From an uncultured Oscillospiraceae bacterium (GTDB lineage Bacteria; Bacillota; Clostridia; Oscillospirales; Acutalibacteraceae): 41,876 bases of DNA. Positions 9,228-16,943 of the stretch are shown piece by piece; within the stretch, counting starts at the first letter, position 1; every line of letters begins with the position of its first letter. The notes under the pieces are model-generated. The model had not been told where the DNA came from, made no database searches, and was given only the letters and a program-made list of their open reading frames with translations. A program made the position numbers and the translations under genes. Location of the stretch: assembly GCA_902478605.1 (NCBI GenBank), contig CABSLQ010000023.1, forward strand, positions 1 to 41,876, given 5' to 3'.

Positions 9228-9244
9228 TTGGATATAATATCCAA
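9228..9244. promoter_or_regulatory. Perfect palindrome overlapping a TATAAT box
   Basis: TTGGATATAATATCCAA is a perfect 17-base palindrome in an AT-rich stretch between two genes. It contains TATAAT, but no good -35 lies at 16-18 bp. It could be an operator; no regulator is assigned. Confidence 0.4.
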
Positions 9245-9370
9245 CAAATCCGGGAATTTAAATAGATCAATATGCATGGTGTACCATTTTTCGACAAAGC
9301 CTTTTCTTTTGCGCACAAAACAGGTATACTATTCACAAAAGGGGTATCGCCGACAGAAAGGACGATCGAG

Positions 9371-10165
9371 ATGCAGGCGTATAGCTTATATACCGATGTG
9401 GACGGCACGCTGGTCTGCGACGGCGCCGTTTCACCCGAAAACCGCGCCGCTTTGGAGGAGCTGGTGGCGGCCGGGGGACGGTTTTCGGTGGCCACCGGCC
9501 GGTCAGAGCTGGGGATGGACCAATACCTGAAGGATCTGCCCATCAATCTGCCCGCCATCCTGTACAACGGCGCCGCCGTTTACGACTTCGCCAAGGGGGA
9601 GTTCCTGCACCGCGAGCTGCTGCCCCCCCAGCTGGCCGAGCGGCTGCTCTATACGGCGATGCGCTTCGACCGGCGCATCGGCGTGCACGCGTTCACCGGC
9701 GGCCCCACCCGGATTTTGCGGCCGGGCGACCGCCCCGATCCCTATCTGGTGAAGGAACGCCCCCCCACACAGCCCTCCACCGTGCAGGCGGCACTGGACG
9801 CCGGCTGCATCAAGCTGCTGTTCCATTCGGCCGTGTCGCGCCTGCCAAAGCTGGAAAAGGCCCTGCGCCTGGCGGTGCCGGAGGGGGGCTATATCCTGAC
9901 CTATTCGGCGCCCTATTATCTCGAGGTGCTGCCCCAGGAGGCCAGCAAGGGCGACGCCCTCAAATGGATCGTGGGCCATCTGCACCTCTCCCATAAGCGG
10001 CTGGCCGCCATCGGCGACTATGAAAACGATGTCAGCATGCTCAAATACGCGCCCTACTCCGCGGCGCCCGAGGACGCCCACGACAAAGCCCGCACCGCCG
10101 CCAAGTGGATCGTCGCCCCCCATACGCAGCACGCCGTGGCCGATTTCATCCACCGGCTGCCCTGA
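9371..10165 (+). CDS. HAD-superfamily hydrolase, Cof/type IIB phosphatase
   Basis: A 264-residue predicted sugar-phosphate phosphatase of the Cof subfamily. Motif I is D9-V-D11-G-T (nucleophile and acid/base aspartates), motif II is the serine/threonine of SVATGR near residue 40, a motif III lysine precedes GDALKW (EASKGDALKW), and motif IV is GDYENDVSM near 217-225. The C2B cap lies between motifs II and III. ATG 9371 is preceded by AAAGGACG; the longer frame from 9272 is not used because a TATACT box at 9325-9330 lies inside it. Substrate unknown. It stands alone, closed by its own terminator. Confidence 0.88.
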   Translation: MQAYSLYTDVDGTLVCDGAVSPENRAALEELVAAGGRFSVATGRSELGMDQYLKDLPINLPAILYNGAAVYDFAKGEFLHRELLPPQLAERLLYTAMRFDRRIGVHAFTGGPTRILRPGDRPDPYLVKERPPTQPSTVQAALDAGCIKLLFHSAVSRLPKLEKALRLAVPEGGYILTYSAPYYLEVLPQEASKGDALKWIVGHLHLSHKRLAAIGDYENDVSMLKYAPYSAAPEDAHDKARTAAKWIVAPHTQHAVADFIHRLP

Positions 10166-10189
10166 TTTCTCCCGCGCCCCTTCCTGTAT

Positions 10190-10219
10190 AAAAAAGGTGG
10201 TATTTTACCACCTTTTTTC
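10190..10219 (+). terminator. Terminator after the HAD phosphatase
   Basis: AAAAAAGGTGG, 7-base loop, CCACCTTTTTT; symmetric A and T runs make it potentially bidirectional. Confidence 0.85.
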
Positions 10220-10295
10220 TTATATATATTTCTTTATTTGCCTAGAAACATTCAAGATATATAAAAAATTATTTTTATCTTTTATAAAATACTGG

Positions 10296-10324
10296 TTTAC
10301 ATTTGAGGCGTTTTCTAGTACAAT
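10296..10324 (+). promoter_or_regulatory. Promoter for the small membrane gene
   Basis: TTTACA, 17-bp spacer, TACAAT in an AT-rich stretch, about 65 bp before the gene. Confidence 0.6.
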
Positions 10325-10388
10325 ATAAACAGGGTATACAGGGCCACAACCAGCGTCATGTGCAGCATTCCCCGCTGACAGAAGGAAG

Positions 10389-11060
10389 GTGCCGCCATGG
10401 AATCCCCCCCATGAAAAATCCCCCCGAGAACAGGAACAGGCTCAGCGGGCCGCGCTGGAGCAGCGCATGCGCGCCGGCGTCCTGCGCATGCAGGGGCCGC
10501 TGCTGCTCATAGAGCTGGTGCTGGGCGGCTTCGGCGTGTATACCGCCTATACGCTGTATCTGTTCAGCGGCACGTCGTGGACCTTTTGGCGCTCCATGAC
10601 GACCACGCTGCACACCCTGGCGCTGGCTGTGCCTGTATGCCTGCTGCTCTTCAGCGGGTACGGCCTGATTTTGGCCCTGTCCCGCCGCGACCGCCGGCGC
10701 ATTGTCCTCGGCGTCGTGACGGTGCTCCTGCCCATCGCCGTGCTGCTGTTCTGCCATTTTCGCTTTTCGTGGACCGGCACCACCCTGTATCAAGCCACGG
10801 TGGTCGACAAGGAACAGGACGAATACATCATCACCCTGCAGCCCGCCGGCGCGGACTATACCATCCAGCTGTACTGCGAGGCCTCCGCCTACGCGCTTAT
10901 CGAGGAGGGCCGCGTCTATCAGTGGGTGCAGTACTGCCGGCGTGCTGCTCGATATGCAGCTGGCTCCCTCGCCTATGGCCGAGTTGCCTTGAAATTGCCG
11001 CAATTTAAAACCCAAAAAACGGAAATTTCCTCTTGCAAAACGGCCGGGGCTATAGTATAA
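10389..11060 (+). CDS. Membrane protein, probably frameshifted or phase-variable
   Basis: Function not recognised. The open frame encodes three membrane helices (about 35-57, 75-95, 103-125), then a soluble domain with strands (TLYQATVVDKEQDEYIITLQP). The coordinates give the open frame, not a secure gene. GTG 10389 is one base after the ribosome site GAAGGAAG, too close. ATG 10397 has ideal spacing but hits a stop after five codons because of a 7-C run at 10404-10410; with one C fewer it would read into this frame. The last 40 residues also look wrong and run into a promoter at 11033-11061; the +1 frame offers the more natural ending GVLLDMQLAPSPMAELP, stopping at 10992. Confidence 0.5.
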   Translation: MPPWNPPHEKSPREQEQAQRAALEQRMRAGVLRMQGPLLLIELVLGGFGVYTAYTLYLFSGTSWTFWRSMTTTLHTLALAVPVCLLLFSGYGLILALSRRDRRRIVLGVVTVLLPIAVLLFCHFRFSWTGTTLYQATVVDKEQDEYIITLQPAGADYTIQLYCEASAYALIEEGRVYQWVQYCRRAARYAAGSLAYGRVALKLPQFKTQKTEISSCKTAGAIV

Positions 11061-11061
11061 T
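11033..11061 (+). promoter_or_regulatory. Strong promoter ahead of a terminator
   Basis: TTGCAA, 17-bp spacer, TATAAT (perfect -10). Predicted start near 11068, only about 25 bp before an intrinsic terminator, so it should yield a very short RNA. Confidence 0.65.
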
Positions 11062-11067
11062 ACATAT

Positions 11068-11135
11068 CGGAATCCCCCCCCTTTTACCAAAAAACGAGTC
11101 CGCTGCATTTCCACAGCAGCGGGCTCGTTTTTTTT
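11068..11135 (+). ncRNA. Candidate ~65-nt small RNA
   Basis: Bounded by a near-consensus promoter (11033-11061) and a terminator hairpin (AACGAGTCCGCTG / CAGCGGGCTCGTT, then eight T). It contains an 8-C run at 11074-11081. There is no start codon with a ribosome site. The transcript is predicted only; the hairpin may simply terminate the upstream gene. Confidence 0.4.
11091..11135 (+). terminator. Rho-independent terminator
   Basis: Stem AAAACGAGTCCGCTG / CAGCGGGCTCGTTTT with one G-U pair and a T run; serves the membrane gene and the candidate small RNA. Confidence 0.8.
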
Positions 11136-11216
11136 GTGTGCGGACAGCGGTGAAGCCTTGCGGGCAAAAGCCCCCTTGCGTAAAGCGGAGGCCGGAAAAG
11201 GCTTCCGCGGCGGTGG

Positions 11217-11477
11217 CTAGGCGGTCGGGTCGTCGATCTCCAGCATCTGCTCGAGCGTCACCTTGTACAGTCTGGCCAGCCGCACGAGAAAGGTGATGTT
11301 CGGCTCCGACCCGCCGATCTCATAATAGGCATAGGTGGAACGGTTGATCCCCATCACTTCGGCCAGCTGTTTCTGCGTATACCCGTTCAGTTCCCGCATG
11401 CGGCGCAGCCGCCCCGGGATATCCACCCGCAAATCCTCCTCAAACGGCGGGTGTTCGCTTTGCACCTTTTTGGCCAT
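11217..11477 (-). CDS. Small XRE-family transcriptional regulator
   Basis: An 86-residue Cro/C1-type helix-turn-helix protein. Residues 23-80 form the fold: RLRRMRELNGYTQKQLAEVMGINRSTYAYYEIG, then SEPNITFLVRLARLYKVTLEQML. The start ATG at 11477 follows AGAGGGGGGT; the frame extends to 11555 but no ribosome site is there. Nothing beyond the DNA-binding domain is present. It is divergent from a second XRE gene 181 bp away, an arrangement typical of mutual or self regulation. Targets unknown. Confidence 0.85.
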   Translation of the reverse strand: MAKKVQSEHPPFEEDLRVDIPGRLRRMRELNGYTQKQLAEVMGINRSTYAYYEIGGSEPNITFLVRLARLYKVTLEQMLEIDDPTA

Positions 11478-11523
11478 GTTACCCCCCTCTTTCTGCGGCG
11501 CTGTATATGCCGCCGCGCATTTC

Positions 11524-11552
11524 ATTATATTACCAATTGTCGAGAAAATCAA
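11524..11552 (-). promoter_or_regulatory. Promoter of the minus-strand XRE gene
   Basis: Read on the minus strand: TTGATT, 17-bp spacer, TATAAT, in an AT-rich divergent intergenic region. Confidence 0.7.
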
Positions 11553-11658
11553 CAAAATTGAATAAATTTCACATTGTTCCGGGGCATACTATTCAATACT
11601 GGCAAGCGGTTCGGGGCACATTCTGCTAGAATAAGGTTAGTTTGTACAAAAGTAGGGG

Positions 11659-11997
11659 ATGGGTATGCGCCCGCATCGGATAAAAGAATTGCGAATACAG
11701 CACCACTTTACCCAGGAAAGCCTGGCCAAAGCGGTGGGCGTGAGTCCGTCCACGATAGGCGGCTATGAAAATACGGGGCGGCTTCCCGACCTGGAAACGC
11801 TCAAGATCATGGCGGATTTGTTCGGCGTGTCCCTGGATTATCTGGCGGGCTATACCGATGTGCCCTGCACCCTGCAGAATGCCGAAAAGTTCGCCCTCAC
11901 CGAAGAGGAAGCCCGCTTCATGGCGGTGTACCGCCAGCTCGACGAGGCCGCCCGGCAGCAGCTGTATGCCTTTTTGTGCACCATCGCGAAAGCGTAG
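11659..11997 (+). CDS. XRE-family transcriptional regulator
   Basis: A 112-residue protein with an N-terminal helix-turn-helix (RIKELRIQHHFTQESLAKAVGVSPSTIGGYENTGRLPDLETL, about 7-48; residues DYLAGYTD end the domain) and a short helical tail (LTEEEARFMAVYRQLDEAARQQL) that may dimerise. Domain style matches phage- or element-borne C1/SinR-like regulators. AGTAGGGG precedes the start; ATG 11665 is an equally possible start. It faces away from the other XRE gene and lies just before the IS3 remnant. Its partner genes are not evident. Confidence 0.85.
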   Translation: MGMRPHRIKELRIQHHFTQESLAKAVGVSPSTIGGYENTGRLPDLETLKIMADLFGVSLDYLAGYTDVPCTLQNAEKFALTEEEARFMAVYRQLDEAARQQLYAFLCTIAKA

Positions 11998-12020
11998 GCG
12001 GCCCGTGAACCGTCCCAAAT

Positions 12021-12742
12021 TGTACGGACAGCACAAAAAGGCCACAATGTAGGGAAATATGAAGTTTTAAGTGGAGAGGCGTCGCGCAAGCGGCGCCTCT
12101 CCAGTCTTTAACTGGATGCGCTCGTGGTTGTAGAAGTGGATATAGCGGTCAATCATTTCATTTGCTTCAGAAAAAGTTACCGGTTTGTGTCGGTAAATGC
12201 ACTCTGTCTTGAGGATTGAGAAGAAATTTTCTGCTACCGCATTGTCAAACGGGTTCCCACGTCTTGACATGGAAGGCGTAATACCGTAAGATTTAGTCAG
12301 GTTGAAGTACGCTTGTGAGGTGTACTGGAACCCCTGGTCGCTGTGGAGCTGCAACTCTGCGGCGACCCTCTTTTTCTCCCTGCGCATAGCCAGGCGGATG
12401 GTGCCCAACACCAGGTTGACTGTCTGCTCTGTGCCAGTCTTGTAGGCCACGATACTGTTGTCGTAAAGATCCCGGATCCTGGACAGATACAGCACGCCTT
12501 GCTTGGTGTGGATGTAAGAAATATCCGTTACCCATTTGCTGTTGGGCCTGTCCGCATGGAACCGGCGGTTCAGCAAGTTTTCGTATTTATGTACCTGCTG
12601 CCCCATATTGACCCATTTTCTGTGCCGTCGGCTCTCCGCAAGCAATCCGTATTTCTCCATGATACGCAGGATCGTCTTGGGATTGCGATGAATACCTCGC
12701 TTCTCCAGTACCAGCCACATCCTGCGGTAGCCATAGGCAGCG
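12021..12742 (-). mobile_element. Truncated IS3-type insertion sequence
   Basis: A TGTACGGACAGC-like end at 12021 resembles IS3/IS150-type terminal repeats. The element runs to 12742, where transposase sequence stops abruptly at half of a repeat hairpin (GCAGCGGTTTTTCCGGG). The other end, OrfA and the first part of OrfB are missing, so the copy cannot move by itself. Confidence 0.75.
12067..12742 (-). pseudogene. IS3-family OrfB transposase, 5' truncated
   Basis: Catalytic integrase-core domain of an IS3-family transposase. All three DDE positions are visible: aspartate in TDISYI, aspartate in LHSDQGFQY, and glutamate in NAVAENFFSILKTE. The C-terminus is complete. The N-terminal helix-turn-helix region is partly missing: the frame reads AYGYRRMWLVLEKRGIHRN from the break at 12742, and an internal ATG at 12720 is the first start available. 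OrfA is absent. The break coincides with a GAAAAA...TTTTTC hairpin module that has lost its left half, suggesting deletion by repeat recombination or insertion. Confidence 0.85.
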
Positions 12743-12780
12743 GTTTTTCCGGGAGTTCGCGCCCCCGGCGCGAACTCTTA
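12743..12780. repeat. Half stem plus GAGTTC/GAACTC hairpin at the IS break
   Basis: The right half of a GAAAAACCGC...GCGGTTTTTC stem, then hairpin 12754-12778 (GAGTTCGCGCC/GGCGCGAACTC). Confidence 0.8.
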
Positions 12781-12856
12781 CATATAATTTCCCCGCGCGG
12801 CATACACTATCCATATCAGGCGGCTTTTGGCTTCGCCGCGGACAAGGGGAGTCGGT

Positions 12857-13303
12857 ATGGAATTTCACACCGGGGATGGCGCGCGCTGGGTGCTCGCCAT
12901 ATGGCTGGCGGCGCTCGGCGTGGCGGGCGCCGCACTTTGCGGCGTCCTCGCCGGCCTGTTCTCCTCCTGGCTGCTCCTCGGCAGCGGCCTTATCGCCCTC
13001 GTCACCCTTTTCGCCGCCCTCTGGTACCCGCCGCGTTACGCCCGCTCCCTCACCGGCCGCTGCGAATCCGAGGCGGTGCGCGCGCGCAAGGGCGTCCTCT
13101 GGAAACAGGAGCTGTATATCCCCGTTTCCTCCCTGCGCACGGTCGAAAGCTGGGTCACGCCCCTCCAGCGCCTCTTCCGCTGCCGCACCATCATGCTGCG
13201 CTTCGCCGGCGGCGCCGCCGTCCTCCCGCTCCTCCCCGAAAAGCAGGCCGCCGCCCTCGTCGACCTGCTCGAACGCCTCGCCGCCCAGGATGAGCCGGGG
13301 TAA
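12857..13303 (+). CDS. PH-domain membrane protein, YdbS-like
   Basis: A 148-residue protein with two membrane helices at about 12-33 and 37-57, then a bacterial PH domain (bPH_2) beginning RSLTGRCESEAVRARKGVLWKQELYIPVSSLRTVES, the typical strand order with the SLRTVE element. B. subtilis YdbS has this arrangement and pairs with YdbT, as here with the next gene. ATG 12857 follows AAGGGGAG; the open frame upstream to 12827 is not needed. A role in membrane or protein-export stress is known only loosely for the family. A 167-bp repeat piece separates the two genes. Confidence 0.8.
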   Translation: MEFHTGDGARWVLAIWLAALGVAGAALCGVLAGLFSSWLLLGSGLIALVTLFAALWYPPRYARSLTGRCESEAVRARKGVLWKQELYIPVSSLRTVESWVTPLQRLFRCRTIMLRFAGGAAVLPLLPEKQAAALVDLLERLAAQDEPG

Positions 13304-13470
13304 TAGGCAGCGCCTGCGAGCGCCCGCGGTGGCGGAGGAAGAAGAAATGCGTTCAGAAAAAACGCGAAGACGGTTTTTTCGGGAGTTGGGTGCCAACGGC
13401 GTGAAGGTTTTGCAGGGGCTAATCCGGAGTTGGGCACAGCGGAACTCTTTTGAAAGGACGGTGTTGCTTC
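13304..13470. repeat. Repeat insertion between the ydbS- and ydbT-like genes
   Basis: A left-arm module (GCGCCTGCGAGCGCCCGC...) at 13310-13340 and a GAAAAAACGCG...TTTTTTCGGGAGTT stem near 13357-13390. It splits what is normally a tight gene pair. Confidence 0.7.
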
Positions 13471-14841
13471 ATGGAGCTGCGGCCGCATCCGCTGTATATC
13501 TGGTACGACGCGCGTAAATGGATTTGGCTGCTGCTTATCCCGGTGCTGCGCGCCCTCTTTTCCCCCCGCGACGCCCTGTCCATCCTCTTCGCGTCCTTCC
13601 GCGATGTGGGCATCGCCCTGCTGCTCATCGGCTATTCCTTCCTTAAATGGCAGGGCGCCCGCTACCGCCTCCACAGCGGCGTCACCCTCGAGCAAGGGCT
13701 GCTCTTCCACCGCGCGCTCCGCGTGGTGGAAGAAGGCGCCGCTTCCGTCGAGGTGGAACGCACCCCCCTCATGTGGCTCACCCGCGCCAGCCGGGTCCGC
13801 GTGAACACCGCCGGCCTCCGCCGCCGCGCCGACGCCACCCTCTACCTCCACGCCCGGCAGGCCCGCAGCCTGGTGGGCAGCGGTTCCGTTCACCGTGCCG
13901 GCGCCCTCTACGCCGCCCGCGTCTGGCCCGTGACCGTTCTGGCCGCCTCCGGCTCCAACGCCGCGGTGGGCCTGCTCACCCTCGCGCCCGCCCTGCGCCA
14001 AGCGGGCGAGCTCCTCGGCAGCCAGGTCCCCGATCAGGTCTACAGCCTGGTGGATCGGGTGCTGTCCCTCGGCCTGCCCCCGCTGTTCCGTTCACTGGCC
14101 AACCTGCTGGTGCTCAGCTGGGGCGCCGCCTTCCTGGGCAGCTGGCTGCGCTATGTGGGCTTCGCCGCCCGGCGCGAAGGCGATAACCTCCACCTCACCT
14201 CCGGCCTGCTCACCCGGCGCAACACCTTCATCGACAGCCACAAAATCACCGCCCTCGAACTCCGCCAAACCCTCTTCATGCGGGTCTTCCGCCTCTACAC
14301 CGCCACCATTACGGCCGCCGGCTACGGCCGCGAAAAGGGCGCACGCCCCGTCGTCGTCCCCGCCGCCCGCGCCAAAGAACTCAGCGCCGCCCTCGACCGC
14401 TTAATGCCCGATTACCCCATCTGCTCCAGCTGCCTGCGCCCCCAGGCCGCCCAGATCCTCCGCTTCGCCGGCCTCCCCCTCGCCATGATGGCCGCCGGCT
14501 TCCTCCCGCTCTGGCTCGGCGGCGTGTGGCGCGCCGCCGCCGCCGTCTGGTTCGTCGGCACCGGCTGGTGGCTGCTCATCCGGCTGGCCGGCTTCCGCTG
14601 GTCCGGGTTCGGCGTCGGCAGCGGCGCCGTCACCATCCGCTATTCCCGCGGCCTCGCGCTCTACGCGGTCCACGTCCCCCTCGAGGTCGCCGACTGCGTC
14701 ATCCTCCGCCGCAGCCCCTTCCAGCGCCGCAGCGGTACCTGCACGGTGGAGCTGCGCTGCTTCGGCGAAAAGCGCCGCCGCCACCGCGCCCTCGCCCTCC
14801 CGTACGATCAGGCCCTCGCTTTGGTGGAACGGATTCGGTGA
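13471..14841 (+). CDS. PH-domain membrane protein, YdbT-like
   Basis: A 456-residue integral membrane protein with repeated bPH_2 domains. It starts MELRPHPLYIWYDARKW, the usual RPHP-like start. Two helices are followed by a PH unit (GVTLEQGLLFHRALRVVEEGAASVEVERTP); two more helices by a second unit (NLHLTSGLLTRRNTFIDSHKITALELRQT); and a third helix pair by GSGAVTIRYSRGLALYAVHVPLEVADCVIL. The frame opens at 13450, but ATG 13471 follows GAAAGGACGG. Function in Firmicutes is poorly defined. It probably acts together with the upstream YdbS-like protein. Confidence 0.82.
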   Translation: MELRPHPLYIWYDARKWIWLLLIPVLRALFSPRDALSILFASFRDVGIALLLIGYSFLKWQGARYRLHSGVTLEQGLLFHRALRVVEEGAASVEVERTPLMWLTRASRVRVNTAGLRRRADATLYLHARQARSLVGSGSVHRAGALYAARVWPVTVLAASGSNAAVGLLTLAPALRQAGELLGSQVPDQVYSLVDRVLSLGLPPLFRSLANLLVLSWGAAFLGSWLRYVGFAARREGDNLHLTSGLLTRRNTFIDSHKITALELRQTLFMRVFRLYTATITAAGYGREKGARPVVVPAARAKELSAALDRLMPDYPICSSCLRPQAAQILRFAGLPLAMMAAGFLPLWLGGVWRAAAAVWFVGTGWWLLIRLAGFRWSGFGVGSGAVTIRYSRGLALYAVHVPLEVADCVILRRSPFQRRSGTCTVELRCFGEKRRRHRALALPYDQALALVERIR

Positions 14842-15659
14842 AAATCCCGGGCAACGTTTTCGACCGCCGCCAGTGGCGGATACGGAGATAAGCAGGATTT
14901 GGCCTAGAAAAACCGCGGCAGCGGTTTTTCCGGGAGTTCGCGCCCCACGGCGCGAACTCCTGCCGCGAGTCGGCGACTGGCAAGGCGTCTTGACGCCGCA
15001 GCCAGAGCCGGGCACCGCAAGAGGCAACAAATCCGACCGCCGCCGGTGGCGGATACGGAGATAAGCAGGATTTGGCCTAGAAAAACCGCGGCAGCGGTTT
15101 TTCCGGGAGTTCGCGCCCCACGGCGCGAACTCCTGCCGCGAGTCGGCGACTGGCAAGGCGTCTTGACGCCGCAGCCAGAGCCGGGCACCGCAAGAGGCAA
15201 CAAATCCGACCGCCGCCGGTGGCGGATACGGAGATAAGCAGGATTTGGCCTAGAAAAACCGCGGCAGCGGTTTTTCCGGGAGTTCGCGCCCCACGGCGCG
15301 AACTCCTGCCGCGAGTCGGCGACTGGCAAGGCGTCTTGACGCCGCAGCCAGAGCCGGGTACCGCAAGAGAACGCCACGGTGGCCCACAAGGGCTTTTTCC
15401 GGGAGTTCGCGCCCCCGGCGCCGGCAACTCTGGTGGGCATGCAGCGGTCAAAACTGGCAGCAGCGATAGCTGCGCCCGCCAGTTTTGGGTACCGCAAGGG
15501 GGAGAGTTTCCGAGCGCCGCCTGTGGCGGGATACAGGAATAAGCCGAAACTACCCCAGAAAAAACATGGTTTCGCGCGTATGCGCGAAAGACGTGCCGTT
15601 CAGGCACGGCAATGTTTTTTCCGGGAGTTCGCGCCAACGGCGCGAACTCTGCCCGAAAT
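14842..15659. repeat. Repeat array including three tandem 173-bp units
   Basis: No gene. Three nearly identical 173-bp units run from about 14860 to 15380. Each holds the left arm, GGCCTAGAAAAACCGCGG/...GGTTTTTCCGGG stem, GAGTTC/GAACTC hairpin (14934-14959, 15107-15132, 15280-15305), A core with GGCGTCTTGACGCC, and the right arm GGGCACCGCAAGAGG. Then come a degenerate hairpin (15403-15430), an A unit with an AAAACTGGC/GCCAGTTTT core (15447-15499), a branched stem (15553-15624) and a hairpin at 15625-15649 abutting the 3' end of the next gene. Confidence 0.88.
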
Positions 15660-16943
15660 CTATTTTCTCTTGTTCCGCAGGGCCAGCACCGTGATCAGGG
15701 CCAGCGCCGCCGTGGTCAATATGGTCGACGCCCAAATCAGCCTGTCCCCGCCGCCCAATATCTGCACAATCGACAGCACCGACGCCAGGATCGACACAAT
15801 GCCGAACAGCGTGATAATATTCACCACCGTTTCGCTGCGGCTGCGTTCGATCGCCTGCTGGTGCTCGGTGAGGATGGTCAGCTTGCTGCTGATGTCCTGC
15901 ACCGCGGCGGCGATGTCGTTCACCTCCAGCAGGTTGGCGTAGATCTGCTTGACATTATGCCACCGCGACAGGTTGGCCGGCGTCACCGTCCCGAACGCCT
16001 GAAACCGCAGCATCATATCCTTCAGCGCTTTCAGCTCCCGGCTGCGCCCCTTGTCCAAGTGGGTGATCCGCTCGGTAAAGCGCAGGCAGGTGTATTTCTC
16101 GTACAGCGACAGCAGCACCACCGGCAGGCCGTCCTCCGCCTGCGCCGCCTGTTCCGCCGCAAAATCCATCCCCGCGTCCGCCGTCACATACGAAATCGTC
16201 TGCGACGCCACGCAGCACCCCCACCGATAGGTGCGCAGCACCTGCTCCCGCACCGCGTACACGTACCGGATATCCTCCTCCGCCGTATCCTCCAGCGTGG
16301 CGTCCGGCGGCAGCATCTTATGCAGCTGAAAGGTGATCCGCTGCATCTCCTCCAGCGTTTCAAACCGCTGCGGCGTCAGCGCAAATATATAGGTATACGC
16401 GTCCAGCAGGTAGGAGGAGGGACCGTCAAAAAACTTGCGCAGCCCCAGCGGCGCGCCGATAGCCCCCAGCCACTCCTCCATCGAAAACGGGTGCGCTTCC
16501 CCCCGCGCGTCCAGCCAGTCAAAGGCGGCCGCGTTATGGGCGGAACCCGGGTTGCAGATGGCTTTGAGCGCTTCCATATCCCCAAAGGACAGGCTCAGGC
16601 ACAAAAACGCCACCTGCGTGTGAAACACATACAGCCACCCATCGTGCAGGTCAAAGGTCCAGGCCTTTCCGTCCGCCGTGACGCGGAACCCTTTCACCTG
16701 GGCGGGGTCCGCCGCCCCGCCCAGCGACCCCGTCAGCGCCGCCCGCTCCACGGCGTACCGCGCGCCCACCGCCGCTTCGTTTGTGCGGTCGAGCATGGCT
16801 TTGATATTCTCGTTGAGATCCATGGTGGTCAGCGGCCGGTATGCCCCGATTTGCTCGATCTGGCTTGGCACCAGCGCGTCGTATTTCAGCGGGATCAGGA
16901 TAAAGCTGCCGTACCGGATGGGATATTTCTCCTCATTCGACAT
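15660..16943 (-). CDS. Unknown protein with CorA-like C-terminal topology
   Basis: A 427-residue protein of unrecognised family. Residues 1-330 are soluble and mixed alpha/beta. A long helix (about 340-375, NDIAAAVQDISSKLTILTEH) leads into two membrane helices at about 378-398 and 402-421, ending in a short basic tail (LRNKRK). This matches the overall plan of CorA-type channels, but the GMN signature at the end of the first helix is absent (ILGGGDRLIW instead), so magnesium transport is not supported. ATG 16943 follows AGGGGGCAG and has a good promoter at 16966-16994. The frame upstream to 17321 is repeat sequence. Confidence 0.7.
   Translation of the reverse strand: MSNEEKYPIRYGSFILIPLKYDALVPSQIEQIGAYRPLTTMDLNENIKAMLDRTNEAAVGARYAVERAALTGSLGGAADPAQVKGFRVTADGKAWTFDLHDGWLYVFHTQVAFLCLSLSFGDMEALKAICNPGSAHNAAAFDWLDARGEAHPFSMEEWLGAIGAPLGLRKFFDGPSSYLLDAYTYIFALTPQRFETLEEMQRITFQLHKMLPPDATLEDTAEEDIRYVYAVREQVLRTYRWGCCVASQTISYVTADAGMDFAAEQAAQAEDGLPVVLLSLYEKYTCLRFTERITHLDKGRSRELKALKDMMLRFQAFGTVTPANLSRWHNVKQIYANLLEVNDIAAAVQDISSKLTILTEHQQAIERSRSETVVNIITLFGIVSILASVLSIVQILGGGDRLIWASTILTTAALALITVLALRNKRK

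Noticed and set aside
9272..9370. Longer N-terminus for the HAD phosphatase
   Set aside because: It would cover the TATACT box and lacks a ribosome site; the family motif I sits at the correct distance from ATG 9371.
11217..11997. Toxin-antitoxin operon or phage immunity switch formed by the two XRE genes
   Set aside because: They are divergent single-domain regulators without a toxin partner or integrase nearby; only the regulator calls are supported.
14860..15380. CRISPR array
   Set aside because: The repeats are 173 bp, contiguous and without unique spacers, and no cas gene is near.
14873..15542. Short frames repeated in each 173-bp unit (MADTEISRIWPRKTAAAVFP-type peptides)
   Set aside because: They are translations of hairpin DNA; reading frames differ between copies elsewhere and no ribosome site precedes them.
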